Source: Camelimonas lactis
GTDB lineage: Bacteria > Pseudomonadota > Alphaproteobacteria > Rhizobiales > Beijerinckiaceae
DNA: 64,000 nt
Assembly: GCF_004342915.1 (NCBI RefSeq)
Contig: NZ_SLWL01000008.1
Span: 123,031 to 187,030 of the forward strand
Reading direction: 5' to 3'
Shown: positions 53,536 through 62,526 of the stretch, piece by piece
Position numbering within the stretch: position 1 is the stretch's first letter
How the letters are laid out: every line of letters starts with the position of its first letter
Position numbers and translations under genes: made by a program
The notes under the pieces: generated by a model
Databases searched by the model: none
What the model was told of the DNA's origin: nothing
Seen by the model: only the letters and a program-made list of their open reading frames with translations

Positions 53536-54013
53536 GCGCCGTCCCCGCCCAGGCCCCGGAGGCGCCGCCGGTTTTAGACACGACAGCCACCTGGTCGATA
53601 ACCATCGCCCGGTCGATGGCCTTCAACATGTCGAAAAGCGTGAGGCAGGCAATGCTGACGGCGGTGAGCGCTTCCATCTCGACGCCGGTCTGCCCTGTCG
53701 ACCGGACCTCCGACTGGACCAGGAAGCCTGGCAATTCGTCCCGAAGTTCTATGGTGACGGAGACGCCGGAGAGCGCCAGGGAGTGACACAAAGGTATCAG
53801 TTCGTGGGTCCGCTTCGCGGCCACGATCCCGGCGAGCTCCGCTGTATGGATCACGGCGCCCTTGGGGGTTCGGCCCTGCCGCACCAGGGCGAGCGTCTGT
53901 TCCGAGCACAGCAGACGCCCTTCGGCCGTGGCGGTGCGCCGGGTAACCGCCTTGTCACTGACGTTCACCATGCGGGGGCGGCCATTTTCATCAAGATGGG
54001 TCAGGCTTTTCAT
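53528..54013 (-). CDS. moaC: cyclic pyranopterin monophosphate synthase
   Basis: 161 residues, complete. Works with MoaA to make cyclic pyranopterin. Hallmarks: MVNVSDKAVTRRTATAEG near the start, HELIPLCHSLALS in the middle and GVEMEALTAVSIACLTLFDM followed by KAIDRAM. Start at 54013 overlaps moaB by 4 bases. Confidence 0.95.
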   Translation of the reverse strand: MKSLTHLDENGRPRMVNVSDKAVTRRTATAEGRLLCSEQTLALVRQGRTPKGAVIHTAELAGIVAAKRTHELIPLCHSLALSGVSVTIELRDELPGFLVQSEVRSTGQTGVEMEALTAVSIACLTLFDMLKAIDRAMVIDQVAVVSKTGGASGAWAGTAHD

Positions 54014-54546
54014 GCGCAAAGATGCCTCAGACGCGGGATCTGTCCCGCCAGCGAGCAGGGGCGATAACGGCTGTCCAGTTCCTGGGACAGGATGAGATCC
54101 CATCCGTCGCGACAGGCGCCAGTGGAGCCGGGCAGGCAAAAAATGAAACAGTCGCCGGCCTGGCCGGCAAAGGCGCGGGACTGCAAGGTCGAAACGCCGA
54201 TCACGCCAGCACTGGCCTGGTGGAAAACCACGGAGAACCCGTCCATCTCCCTGCGGAACAGCGGACGGATCGCCTCGGGCGTCACGTCACGCGGGGCGAA
54301 CCCGGTTCCACCCGTGCTGATGACAATGTCCACGTCGGGACTGTTGATCCAGCTCATGACCTGGGCCCGGATGGCCGTGACATCGTCCTGGACAATGGCC
54401 TTGCCGGCCAGGCGGTGACCGGCGGCGCGCGCACGTTGAACCAGCAGCGCCCCCGATCCATCGTTTTCTTCAGTTCGCGTGTCTGAAATCGTCAGAATGG
54501 CGATATTCAGCGGATGGAAGGTGAGGTTTTCATCAATTCCCGGCAT
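54010..54546 (-). CDS. moaB: molybdenum cofactor biosynthesis protein B (MoaB/MogA family)
   Basis: 178 residues. Adenylylates molybdopterin ahead of MoeA. Motifs: IAILTISDTRTEENDGSG, ISTGGTGFAPRDVTPEAI and the GSTGACRDGWD loop. The start at 54546 (MPGIDENLTFHPLN) overlaps the moaE end by 14 bases; the open frame extends further without similarity. No separate mogA is present in the cluster, so this copy likely fills that role. Confidence 0.93.
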   Translation of the reverse strand: MPGIDENLTFHPLNIAILTISDTRTEENDGSGALLVQRARAAGHRLAGKAIVQDDVTAIRAQVMSWINSPDVDIVISTGGTGFAPRDVTPEAIRPLFRREMDGFSVVFHQASAGVIGVSTLQSRAFAGQAGDCFIFCLPGSTGACRDGWDLILSQELDSRYRPCSLAGQIPRLRHLCA

Positions 54547-55009
54547 GCGGCTGGCTCCAGCGTTCGCGATCCTGACGGTCGTGGCCTGTCGGTTCGATCC
54601 AGTGTGAGCCACTGGCGTCGTCTTCCCTCTTCCAGAACCCCGCATCGGTTTTCAGACGATCCATCAGGTAGTCCGCGGCGAGAAACGCCGCCCGCCTGTG
54701 CATCGCCGCCGCGCCCACAAAGACGATGGGCTGCTCTGGCTCGACCAGTCCGCAACGATGCGCGATCACCACGTCTTCCACGGGAAACAGGGCGCAGGCC
54801 GAGGCCGCGATCCCGGCCAGGGTTCGTTCGGTGAGTCCCGGATAGTGGTCCAGATAAAGACCAGTGAGCGGCAACCCCGCCTGACTGACAGGGCGCGCCA
54901 CGCCGACAAAATTCACGATGGCGCCCTTGCCCGCCACAATTTGGAGGAAATCGCGCAATTCGGCGTCTGGCGCCAGCGGGCCTGGCGAGAGGCGTACGGT
55001 GCATCCCAT
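54533..55009 (-). CDS. moaE: molybdopterin synthase catalytic subunit
   Basis: 158 residues. Converts cyclic pyranopterin to molybdopterin with sulfur from MoaD. Visible: GAIVNFVGVARPVSQAG, LYLDHYPGLTE and VEDVVIAHRCGLVEPEQPIV, then the late KTDAGFWKRE lysine block. Two bases separate it from moaD. Confidence 0.95.
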   Translation of the reverse strand: MGCTVRLSPGPLAPDAELRDFLQIVAGKGAIVNFVGVARPVSQAGLPLTGLYLDHYPGLTERTLAGIAASACALFPVEDVVIAHRCGLVEPEQPIVFVGAAAMHRRAAFLAADYLMDRLKTDAGFWKREDDASGSHWIEPTGHDRQDRERWSQPHAGN

Positions 55010-55011
55010 TC

Positions 55012-55272
55012 TCAGCCTCCTGACAACGGCGGAATGAATGCGATTTCCTGTCCGCGACGCACGGGCGCGTCGTCGCGGACAATCATGCCGTCAACACAGG
55101 CCCGGACACACGGATTGAGCACTGCCGCCGCCACGTCATCGCCAGCAGAGGCCAGCAAACGCCGCATGTCGCGCACCGTCACGGGGTCGTCTGACACGTC
55201 GAAATCCCGGCTGCGCCCGAGAAGATCGCCCAGATACCCAAAAAACAGGATCGACTGTATGGCCATGGCCAT
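55012..55272 (-). CDS. moaD: molybdopterin synthase sulfur-carrier subunit
   Basis: 86 residues, ubiquitin-like fold. Ends in the obligatory Gly-Gly (IAFIPPLSGG), which carries the thiocarboxylate. The start ILFFGYLGDLLGRSRDFDV is typical. It lies 120 bases downstream of nasA, the largest gap inside the operon between nasA and modC, so the moa genes might also have a promoter of their own there. Confidence 0.93.
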   Translation of the reverse strand: MAMAIQSILFFGYLGDLLGRSRDFDVSDDPVTVRDMRRLLASAGDDVAAAVLNPCVRACVDGMIVRDDAPVRRGQEIAFIPPLSGG

Positions 55273-55392
55273 GACCTCCTATTGCGCGGGCGTTTCGCCG
55301 GGACGCATTTCCCAGGGTTTACGCCATCCATTTCTTGCGGGGGGCGCTTCTGTTCACACGGGGCGCGCCCCCAAAACACACATGCTGTTACG

Positions 55393-57993
55393 TCAGGCAT
55401 GCTCTCCCAGGGCCTCCCCCAACAGCCGCTGGATGGCGGGGCGACACGATCCGCAGTTGGAGCCGGCTCCAAGGGCATTGCCCACAGCTTCGACACTGGC
55501 GAGGCGCTGTTCGCCGATGGCGGCGATGATCTGCTTCAACCCCACGTCGAAGCAGGCGCATACAATCGGCCCACGGTCTGCCTGCGGCGTGGCCGGACGG
55601 CCGGCGAGTAGCGTGACGGCGGGCCCTGCCTGCTCCGTTTCCAGCTGGCTGACAATCCAGTCGCGTTGCGGCAGGTTGCCGGTGCGCGACAGGTAGATGG
55701 CGGCCTGCAACTGCCCATTCATGAGCACCGCCACCCGGAACTGTCCCCGCGCCACGTCGATCGCCTCGATGCGTTCGCCCGCCGGGAGAACAGATTTTAT
55801 CAACGGCGCCATCTCGCCATTTCCCGAGAGCTCGACCAACCATCCCTGGGGCGCGCGTACGCGCGTCGCGTAGGCGGCGTTGATGGCGCGGGGCGCGGTT
55901 CGCGTGACGAGAAAACCGCTCCATTCCACGGGAAACGGATCAACCCGCGCTGGCGTCAACTTGAAGCCCGGCTGTCCTGAATGCGGGTCCACCGTGGGCC
56001 GCGGCAGCAACCCAGTGCGTCCGCCGCTCGACTGCTGGTCGGTCCAGTGGATGGGCGCAAAGATTTCCCCCCGACGTTGCCCCTCGCTGATCCCAACGCG
56101 ATAGATGCTGGCCCCCTGGGGCGTCTCGACCCGCGCCAGTTCGCCATCCTTCAGGCCGCACGCAATGGCGTCCGCGGCGTGGATTTCAATCAGCGGCTCC
56201 TGACGATGGCGCGCAAGACGCGGCGAAAGTCCCGTCCGGGTCATCGTGTGCCAATGATCGCGATAACGCCCGGTGTTGAGGGTCAGGGGCCAGCGCTCCA
56301 GCGGCGCGGGAAGGGCCCGCTGTTCAACCTTCACCAGCCGCGCGCGGCGGTCCGGGGTTGAAAACCGGCCATCGGCGAAAGGCGCGCCTCCCCAGCGCCA
56401 TGGCTCCATGGCGTCGTAAGCGGCGTTGCTGATGGCCGCGTGGGCGCCGATGTTGAACAGCCGCGCGCCGGCGTTCTGATAGGTGGAGAGGCGCGCGTGC
56501 TCCCGATAGATATCGGCCGGCCTGGCGTAATAAAACGCGCTTTCCCATCCCATGCGACGGGCGACTTGGGTGATGATCCACCAGTCGGGCTTCGCTTCGC
56601 CAGCAGGGGGCAGGAAGGCGCGCTGACGGCTGATCACACGTTCCGAATTGGTGACGGTTCCATCCTTCTCACCCCAGGCGAGCGCCGGAAGTTTCACATG
56701 CGCATGGGACGACGTGTCGGTGTCGGCGATGCAGTCCGAAACGACCACGAAGGGACACGCCGCCAGCGCCTCGCGCGCCATGTTGGCGTCGGGCAGACTG
56801 ACGGCGGGGTTCGTCGCCATCACCCAGAGCGCCTTGATGCGGCCCTCGCGCATCCTGCGGAACAGGTCAACCGCCTTCAGCCCGGGCTTTGCGGCCACGT
56901 CCTGCGCGCCCCAGAAGCGCGCCAGCCGGGCGACATTTTCCGGGGCGAAATCCATATGGGCGGCCAGGGTCGAGGCCAACCCACCCACCTCGCGGCCACC
57001 CATGGCGTTGGGCTGGCCCGTTATCGAGAAGGGCGCGGCGCCAGGCTTGCCAATCCGTCCGGTGGCGAGATGGACATTGATGATCGCATTGACCTGATCG
57101 GAACCGCGCACCGACTGGTTGACGCCCTGGCTGAACAGCGTGACCGTGCGCGGGCGCGCGGAAAAAAGATGAAAAAACCGCTGGAGATCCTCAAGGGCGA
57201 CGTCACAGGTTGTTGCGACGGCTCCAGCATCGCCGTGCGCATCGAGCGCCTCCCAAAAGCCCTCCGGAATATTGACGCTATCCCTGAGAAAGCCCGCGTC
57301 GAGCAGGCCCTCACGGCGGCAATGCGCAAGCAGGCCGTTCATCAGCGCCACGTCGCTTCCGGGACGCAGGGCGAGGTGGAGGTCGGCGTCCTCGCAGGTC
57401 TCGGTGCGGCGCGGATCGACAACAACGAGTTGCGCGCCGCGCGCCGCCCGCGCGGCCTGGATGCGCTGGTACACGACCGGATGGCACCAGGCGGTATTGG
57501 AGCCGACAAGCACGAAGAGGTCCGCCGCGTCCAGATCGTCATAGCTGGCGGGCACGACGTCCTCGCCAAAAGCGCGGTTGTGGCCAACCACGGCGCTCGA
57601 CATGCATAACCGCGAATTGGTGTCGATATTGGACGAGCCGATAAACCCCTTCATCAGCTTGTTGGCGACGTAATAATCTTCGGTGAGCAACTGCCCTGAC
57701 ACATAGAAGGCGACGCTATCGGGTCCGTGCCGGCGGATGGCGTCCGCGAAGCGTCTGGCGACGAGGTCCAGCGCCCTGTCCCAGCCAACCTTCTTGCCGG
57801 CGATCTCCGGGTGCAGCAGCCGGCCTTCCAGCCCGACCGTTTCCCCCAGATGCGTCCCCTTTGAGCACAACCGGCCGCGATTGGCGGGATGGTCGACATC
57901 CCCCCTGATATCGACCTGGCGCCCGCCGGTCACGGTCGCCGACACACCGCAGCCGACCCCGCAATAGGCGCATGTGGTGCGAACGGCGGTCAT
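55393..57993 (-). CDS. nasA: assimilatory nitrate reductase, catalytic subunit
   Basis: Reduces nitrate to nitrite in the cytoplasm, bis-MGD dependent; 866 residues. An N-terminal [4Fe-4S] cluster uses Cys8, Cys11, Cys15 (TTCAYCGVGCGV) and Cys43 (GRLCSKG). MGD-binding segments include DTNSRLCMSSAVVGHNRAFG and VVSDCIADTDTSSHAH. A C-terminal ferredoxin-like [2Fe-2S] domain is fused at 805-866 (VCACFDVGLKQII, NCGSCRPAI), as in NasA/NasC of the cytoplasmic class. It follows the FAD reductase gene by 79 bases. Electrons probably come from that protein. Confidence 0.95.
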   Translation of the reverse strand: MTAVRTTCAYCGVGCGVSATVTGGRQVDIRGDVDHPANRGRLCSKGTHLGETVGLEGRLLHPEIAGKKVGWDRALDLVARRFADAIRRHGPDSVAFYVSGQLLTEDYYVANKLMKGFIGSSNIDTNSRLCMSSAVVGHNRAFGEDVVPASYDDLDAADLFVLVGSNTAWCHPVVYQRIQAARAARGAQLVVVDPRRTETCEDADLHLALRPGSDVALMNGLLAHCRREGLLDAGFLRDSVNIPEGFWEALDAHGDAGAVATTCDVALEDLQRFFHLFSARPRTVTLFSQGVNQSVRGSDQVNAIINVHLATGRIGKPGAAPFSITGQPNAMGGREVGGLASTLAAHMDFAPENVARLARFWGAQDVAAKPGLKAVDLFRRMREGRIKALWVMATNPAVSLPDANMAREALAACPFVVVSDCIADTDTSSHAHVKLPALAWGEKDGTVTNSERVISRQRAFLPPAGEAKPDWWIITQVARRMGWESAFYYARPADIYREHARLSTYQNAGARLFNIGAHAAISNAAYDAMEPWRWGGAPFADGRFSTPDRRARLVKVEQRALPAPLERWPLTLNTGRYRDHWHTMTRTGLSPRLARHRQEPLIEIHAADAIACGLKDGELARVETPQGASIYRVGISEGQRRGEIFAPIHWTDQQSSGGRTGLLPRPTVDPHSGQPGFKLTPARVDPFPVEWSGFLVTRTAPRAINAAYATRVRAPQGWLVELSGNGEMAPLIKSVLPAGERIEAIDVARGQFRVAVLMNGQLQAAIYLSRTGNLPQRDWIVSQLETEQAGPAVTLLAGRPATPQADRGPIVCACFDVGLKQIIAAIGEQRLASVEAVGNALGAGSNCGSCRPAIQRLLGEALGEHA

Positions 57994-58072
57994 GGCCCGA
58001 ACTCCCGCATGTCGCGAGCGCGCGCCCCATCAGTCCAGCCCCGTGGCGTGCTGGCGGTCATCGCGAAATGCA

Positions 58073-59461
58073 TCATGCGTATGCCGGACGCGTCGCAGCG
58101 GAGGCCCTGGCGTCCGCCGGACCGACGTTCGCCAACCCCGCCCGGGTGAACGGCTCCGCGTCACGGGCGGCGGGCCGCCGCCCGGCGTCGTTGACGTCCG
58201 GCTCTGCACGGCCCCGCGCTGGCGCATCCGGCGCCGGTTGATCCGCGCTGAAAGCATTGCCAAATATAAGTGAGTCCCGGATCTGGCTTATGTTTTGCTG
58301 TTTCTGCAAAAGATCGAAATACCAGCCGCCATCCTGGGTGTCGCCATACAGCACGGCCCCGACAATCCTGTCGTCCTTCACGCTCACGCGCTTGTAAACA
58401 CCGCCCGCCTCGTCGCGCAAAATAATGTCCTCGGCCCCATCATTGCCCGAGAAATCGCCGGCGGAGAACACGTCAAGTCCAGCAACCTTCAGCCGGGTCG
58501 ACATCGTCGAGCCATGGTAACCACCGCCAGGCGCGCCGGTCAGTCCATCCGCAAGCGCGCGGCACATCTCCCACAGCGGGGCGACCAGTCCGTAAACCTG
58601 CCCGTCATGTTCGACACATTCGCCAACGGCGAGAATGTCGGGATCAGACGTGACCATGTGATCGTTCACGTGGATGCCGCGCCCGACTGAAAGGCCGGCC
58701 GCCCGGGCGAGGCCGGTGTTGGGGCGGATGCCGACCGCCATCACGACGAGGCTCGCGGATATCTCCCGTCCGTCCTTCAGCCTGACGCCCTCAACCTTGC
58801 CGTCGCCAAGGATCCCGGCGGTGTCCGCGCCTGTCACAATGGTCTGGCCGCGCGCCTCCAATGCTGATTTCAGAAGATGACCGGCCGTTTCGTCGAGCTG
58901 GCGCTCCATCAGCGTCGGCATCAGATGGATGACCGTGACCTTCATCCCCCGCAGCGACAGGCCGTGCGCCGCTTCAAGACCAAGCAGCCCTCCGCCAATA
59001 ACGACGGCGTTTCCGCCCTTGCCCGCGGCCTTGAGCATGGCGTCGACGTCGTCCATGTCGCGGAAGGTGACAACGCCAGGCAAATCCGCGCCGGGCACGG
59101 GAATAATAAACGGCGTCGAGCCGGTGCTGATCAAAAGCTTGTCGTATCGGACAGTGACGCCGGACGCCGCAGTCACCATCTTCGTGGCGGGATCAATCGC
59201 CACAACGGCATCACCCGCGACCAGCGTGACGCCGTTGTTCGCATACCATGCGGCGTCGTTGATCACGATGTCATCGAACGTTTTCTCCCCCGCCAGCAAG
59301 GGTGAGAGCATGATCCGGTTGTAGTTCACGCGTGGTTCGGCGCCAAAAATCGTGATCCGGAAACGCGCGGGATCACGCGCCAGGATCTCCTCGACAGCGC
59401 GGCAGCCGGCCATGCCATTGCCAATCACCACGAGATGTTCGGAACTGTTGCGTTGGGTCAT
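58073..59461 (-). CDS. nitrate reductase electron-transfer FAD/NAD(P)H oxidoreductase, NirB-N-like
   Basis: 462 residues. It matches the N-terminal part of NirB at 23875 closely in pattern (VVIGNGMAGCR, ITIFGAEPRVNYNRIMLSPL, VIGGGLLGLEAAHGLSLRG, VGECVEHDGQVYGLVAPL), but stops before the [2Fe-2S] and siroheme parts. The last 60 residues (after FDLLQKQQNISQIRDSLIFG) are a Pro/Ala/Arg-rich tail not shared with NirB. It would pass electrons from NAD(P)H to NasA. 96 bases separate it from the transporter gene. Confidence 0.88.
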   Translation of the reverse strand: MTQRNSSEHLVVIGNGMAGCRAVEEILARDPARFRITIFGAEPRVNYNRIMLSPLLAGEKTFDDIVINDAAWYANNGVTLVAGDAVVAIDPATKMVTAASGVTVRYDKLLISTGSTPFIIPVPGADLPGVVTFRDMDDVDAMLKAAGKGGNAVVIGGGLLGLEAAHGLSLRGMKVTVIHLMPTLMERQLDETAGHLLKSALEARGQTIVTGADTAGILGDGKVEGVRLKDGREISASLVVMAVGIRPNTGLARAAGLSVGRGIHVNDHMVTSDPDILAVGECVEHDGQVYGLVAPLWEMCRALADGLTGAPGGGYHGSTMSTRLKVAGLDVFSAGDFSGNDGAEDIILRDEAGGVYKRVSVKDDRIVGAVLYGDTQDGGWYFDLLQKQQNISQIRDSLIFGNAFSADQPAPDAPARGRAEPDVNDAGRRPAARDAEPFTRAGLANVGPADARASAATRPAYA

Positions 59462-59557
59462 CTCAAATCCTTGCCATACGCCGCCTGTGGCCCGGGAACC
59501 GGCGGGAGCCCAGGCCGCCGCAACACCGCCGCCATGCCGTCGTAGCGATGCGGCGCG

Positions 59558-60766
59558 TCAGATGCGGGCGCCTTCCAGGGCGCCGCCCCAGGTCAGGAGC
59601 CACTTTTGCTTGACCAGCAGCAGGCTGACGAGCGCCACAAGCGCCAGCCCGGCAAAGATGAGGAACCCCAGTTGCGGGCTGCCGGTCAGCTGTTTCGCGA
59701 GCCCCAGCGACGACGCCAGGTAGAACCCGCCGAGGCCGCCGGAGAAGCCAACCAGCCCAGTCATGACGCCGATTTCCTTGCCAAACCGCTGGGGCACGAG
59801 CTGGAACACCGCGCCGTTACCCGCGCCGAGCGCCAGCATCGCGACGATGAACAGGGCCAGCGCCATCGATACGGTGGCGGGTCCGGTGCTGATGGCGACA
59901 AGGGCGACCACGGCGACCGCATAGACCAGGGACAGCGTGCGCGTGCCGCCGACACGGTCGGCAAGGGCGCCGCCCATGGGCCTGACCATTGACCCCGCGA
60001 ACACGCAGGCCGCGGTGCAATAGCCAGCCGCCGTCGGCGTCAGTCCGAACTGGTCCGTGAAATAGATGCTGAGAGAGGCTGCGAGCCCGACAAACCCACC
60101 GAACGTGACGCCATAGAAAAACATGAACCACCAGGCGTCCGCATGCTTCAGCGGCGAGAGATAAGCGGCAAGCGGTTTGGCGGCGGGCGCCCCAGGCGCG
60201 TCCTTCGCGAGCGCCATGTAGATCACGAACGTGATCGCCAGCGGAATGACCGCGAGACCAAGCACCGCGTTCCAGCCAAAGGCCTTGGCGAGCCCGGGCG
60301 CGAACAGCGCGGCGAGCACCGTGCCGGAGTTGCCCATGCCGGCGATGCCGAGCGCCGCGCCCTGATGCTCGGGGGGATACCAGCGGCTGGCGAGCGGCAG
60401 CGCCACCGCGAAGCTCGCGCCGGCGAAGCCGAGGATGACGCCCAGCGCGACGGTTCCGGCGAAGCTGTGAACGCCGAACGCCCAGGCCGTCAGGAGGCCG
60501 GCAATGACAATGATCTGGCTGATGGCGCCCGTCATCTTCGGGCCGATGCGATCGACCAGCAGGCCATTCATCAGCCGCAAGGCGGCGCCGGCCAGCGTCG
60601 GAATCGCCACCATGAAGCCTTTCTGGGCGGCGTTCAGGCCCAGATCGTCCGAGATGAACGGCGCGAGGGGGCCAAGCAGAACCCACACCATGAAGGCCAG
60701 GTCGAAGTACAGGAACGCTGCAAACAGGGTTGGTCGATGACCTGCGTCCCAGAATCCCTTGTTCAT
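59558..60766 (-). CDS. MFS nitrate/nitrite transporter, NarK/NasA family
   Basis: 402 residues with about twelve transmembrane helices. Nitrate-signature stretches are present: GFAGASFAVALPLASRWYPP near the fifth helix and GLVGFSGGLGGFYLAS near the tenth to eleventh, and the RLMNGLLVDRIGP loop in place of the usual MFS signature. Start at the ATG at 60766; the frame is open 19 codons upstream. First gene of the nitrate operon, behind a structured leader. Confidence 0.92.
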   Translation of the reverse strand: MNKGFWDAGHRPTLFAAFLYFDLAFMVWVLLGPLAPFISDDLGLNAAQKGFMVAIPTLAGAALRLMNGLLVDRIGPKMTGAISQIIVIAGLLTAWAFGVHSFAGTVALGVILGFAGASFAVALPLASRWYPPEHQGAALGIAGMGNSGTVLAALFAPGLAKAFGWNAVLGLAVIPLAITFVIYMALAKDAPGAPAAKPLAAYLSPLKHADAWWFMFFYGVTFGGFVGLAASLSIYFTDQFGLTPTAAGYCTAACVFAGSMVRPMGGALADRVGGTRTLSLVYAVAVVALVAISTGPATVSMALALFIVAMLALGAGNGAVFQLVPQRFGKEIGVMTGLVGFSGGLGGFYLASSLGLAKQLTGSPQLGFLIFAGLALVALVSLLLVKQKWLLTWGGALEGARI

Positions 60767-60848
60767 CTGACTCCCCTTTTTTGCCCGGCCGGAACGCCGC
60801 AAGGCGCGCGACCCGTCAGCCAAACCACTTTCGGCCCATCCAGCCCTG

Positions 60849-60874
60849 GATAAACATCAGCGCAGATAAACATC
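60849..60874 (-). repeat. tandem 10-base direct repeat in the nitrate-operon leader
   Basis: GATAAACATC occurs at 60849-60858 and again at 60865-60874 (plus-strand reading), a 16-base period, 83-108 bases upstream of the transporter ATG. Either two binding sites or part of the adjacent leader hairpin. Confidence 0.6.
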
Positions 60875-60879
60875 CGCGC
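60860..60879 (-). promoter_or_regulatory. leader hairpin ahead of the nitrate operon
   Basis: On the minus strand GCGCGGAT and ATCTGCGC pair as an 8-base stem (one G-U) around the loop GTTT. It overlaps the second copy of the direct repeat. It is a candidate leader structure for antitermination by NasT, although the loop is four bases rather than the six of known ANTAR targets. Confidence 0.4.
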
Positions 60880-61700
60880 AGCAGGTCGACGCCGCACTGG
60901 CGCTACCCCGATCGCAATCCAGAAAGTCACGCATCATCGAACCTCTTTCATGAAGCGGGCGGCGTCCGGCGAGATGCAGACGGTTGAATTGCGTTAGAAT
61001 TGATTGGCAGATCGGGATATTTTATTAGAACTATTCTTCAGTTAGCGCTATGGTTGCAGTGCTTCTGAATTTGGTTCTTCCTGGATCGCGAACATTTTCA
61101 AAACTTCGCGCCAAATTTTCCCGATCAAAATTATTTAAATTTGTAACTCCAAACGATTTGTGATTCCAAACGAAAAAAAAAAGAGATGCAACAGGATAAA
61201 ACATGCGCTCTCCTTTTTTGTATGAACTGGGGTCGACATATCATGACCATCTCCATGCACCTGTGACTTACACAGACCAATCCAACGCCCAGATGATCCG
61301 CCTCCCGCCCGTTCGGGCGGCAGCTTCAACGCGGCGGCGTTGTCCATGTATTTCAGGTCGCTTTAAAAACATTTTCGAAGCATGCCGAACATGCGAAACT
61401 TCAGGGCATCGCAGATCATAGGCATTAATGTTTTTCTATACCGGGCGCATTCTGCGCAACCAGATGCTCATGCCTGTTTCGAAAACATTCTCGCGCCCTG
61501 ACGTAACGGTATCATGACTTCGTTGTCGTGATTGCTGATACGATTAATGCTATGAAAGCAAAGGTCTGTGCTCAAGCAGATAATTTGGGCGCCAAGGCCA
61601 ACTTGTCATCCTGCCATGAACGAAATTCGGGCAACCGCTGATTTCTCCATTCCGGCGCATCGTGTCCGACGACGCTATGAAATCAGGGCGACACGCTACG
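60880..61700. other. intergenic region upstream of the nitrate operon
   Basis: No gene supported. The 61000-61200 part is AT-rich and probably contains the nitrate-operon promoter. A 5-base-stem hairpin, GCATG/CATGC, lies near 61380. Short frames at 61203-61421 and 61568-61753 have no family character. Confidence 0.5.
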
Positions 61701-62190
61701 TGAGATTGTGGCGCGCACAGATCACCGACCCGCTGGTCGAGGCCGCGGCCTGATTGAAAAAGCGTTCGACGGCGCTGTATTACCTGTAGAGCCCCGGGCT
61801 GAAGGCAAATGTTTTTTGCGGGTGATCCGCGCCAGGATATTGCGAAGGCGCCGCAGCTTGCGTCCCGGACCGGATGACATCGGTGTCATATGCCTTCGAG
61901 CAGGATGGCCCCTGCGCAAATACGAAAGCGGCGCTGAGCCACTGGGGCGTCACCCGCCTGGCCCACAGTGAGGATCATCCGGATCGGCCGCCCCCAGCAT
62001 CGACGGGAGCATGGATTTTGGTGGTCAATCCGCTCCGGGAACGTCCCATGCAACGATCGTCAGCGCGCCCTTTTTGATCGCTCGCCATGCTGATGAACCC
62101 GGTCACAGGAGGAGTCGATCGTCACCAGATCACCGTCATGGGCGGCGGGTACGCCTCCATTCGCCGTCCGCAAGCTCATGTCGACGCATG
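61700..62190 (-). mobile_element. decayed IS5-family (IS427-like) transposase remnant
   Basis: On the minus strand, reading across frameshifts and stops, the typical IS5 transposase blocks appear in order: DGDLVTIDSSCDRVHQHG (about 62145-62090), then GRSRSGLTTKIHAPVDAG, PIRMILTVGQAGDAPVA, AYDTDVIRSGT and FAFSPGLYR, and finally VERFFNQ (near 61770-61750). The N-terminal third is missing, several frames are used, and no terminal repeats were found. It is a non-functional relic. Confidence 0.75.
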
Positions 62191-62296
62191 ATGCCCCTCC
62201 CTGTCGGAGAGGTTGAATCACGCCACTTTCATCGACGCACATTTATTTATGAGGCCACCTTCCAGTTGGGAAAGCAATGGTAACGCCACTACAGGG

Positions 62297-62408
62297 CGCC
62301 GGGCCGTTCACCATCTGATGCGGCAGCACGGGATGGGCGAGCATCGGACGTGCAAAGCCGCCGGCTTCAGCCGGATGACCACACGCTACCGGTCCGGGAG
62401 ACGGCTGA
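62297..62408 (+). mobile_element. IS3-family transposase (orfB) N-terminal fragment
   Basis: The frame reads RRAVHHLMRQHGMGEHRTCK followed by AAGFSRMTTRYRSGRR, the beginning of IS3-family OrfB proteins, about 36 residues, then loses similarity. No orfA, no catalytic DDE region and no terminal repeat remain. It lies next to the IS5-like relic. Confidence 0.65.
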
Positions 62409-62526
62409 TGATGCTTGCCGTCACGGGATATGGATCTGGCCTGATGTGAATTTGGCTTGGAGCCGTGCCCGGACTTCTCTAAACCCTCAGCCACCGGCAG
62501 TTTTCAATTACAGGCGCGCTAAGGCA

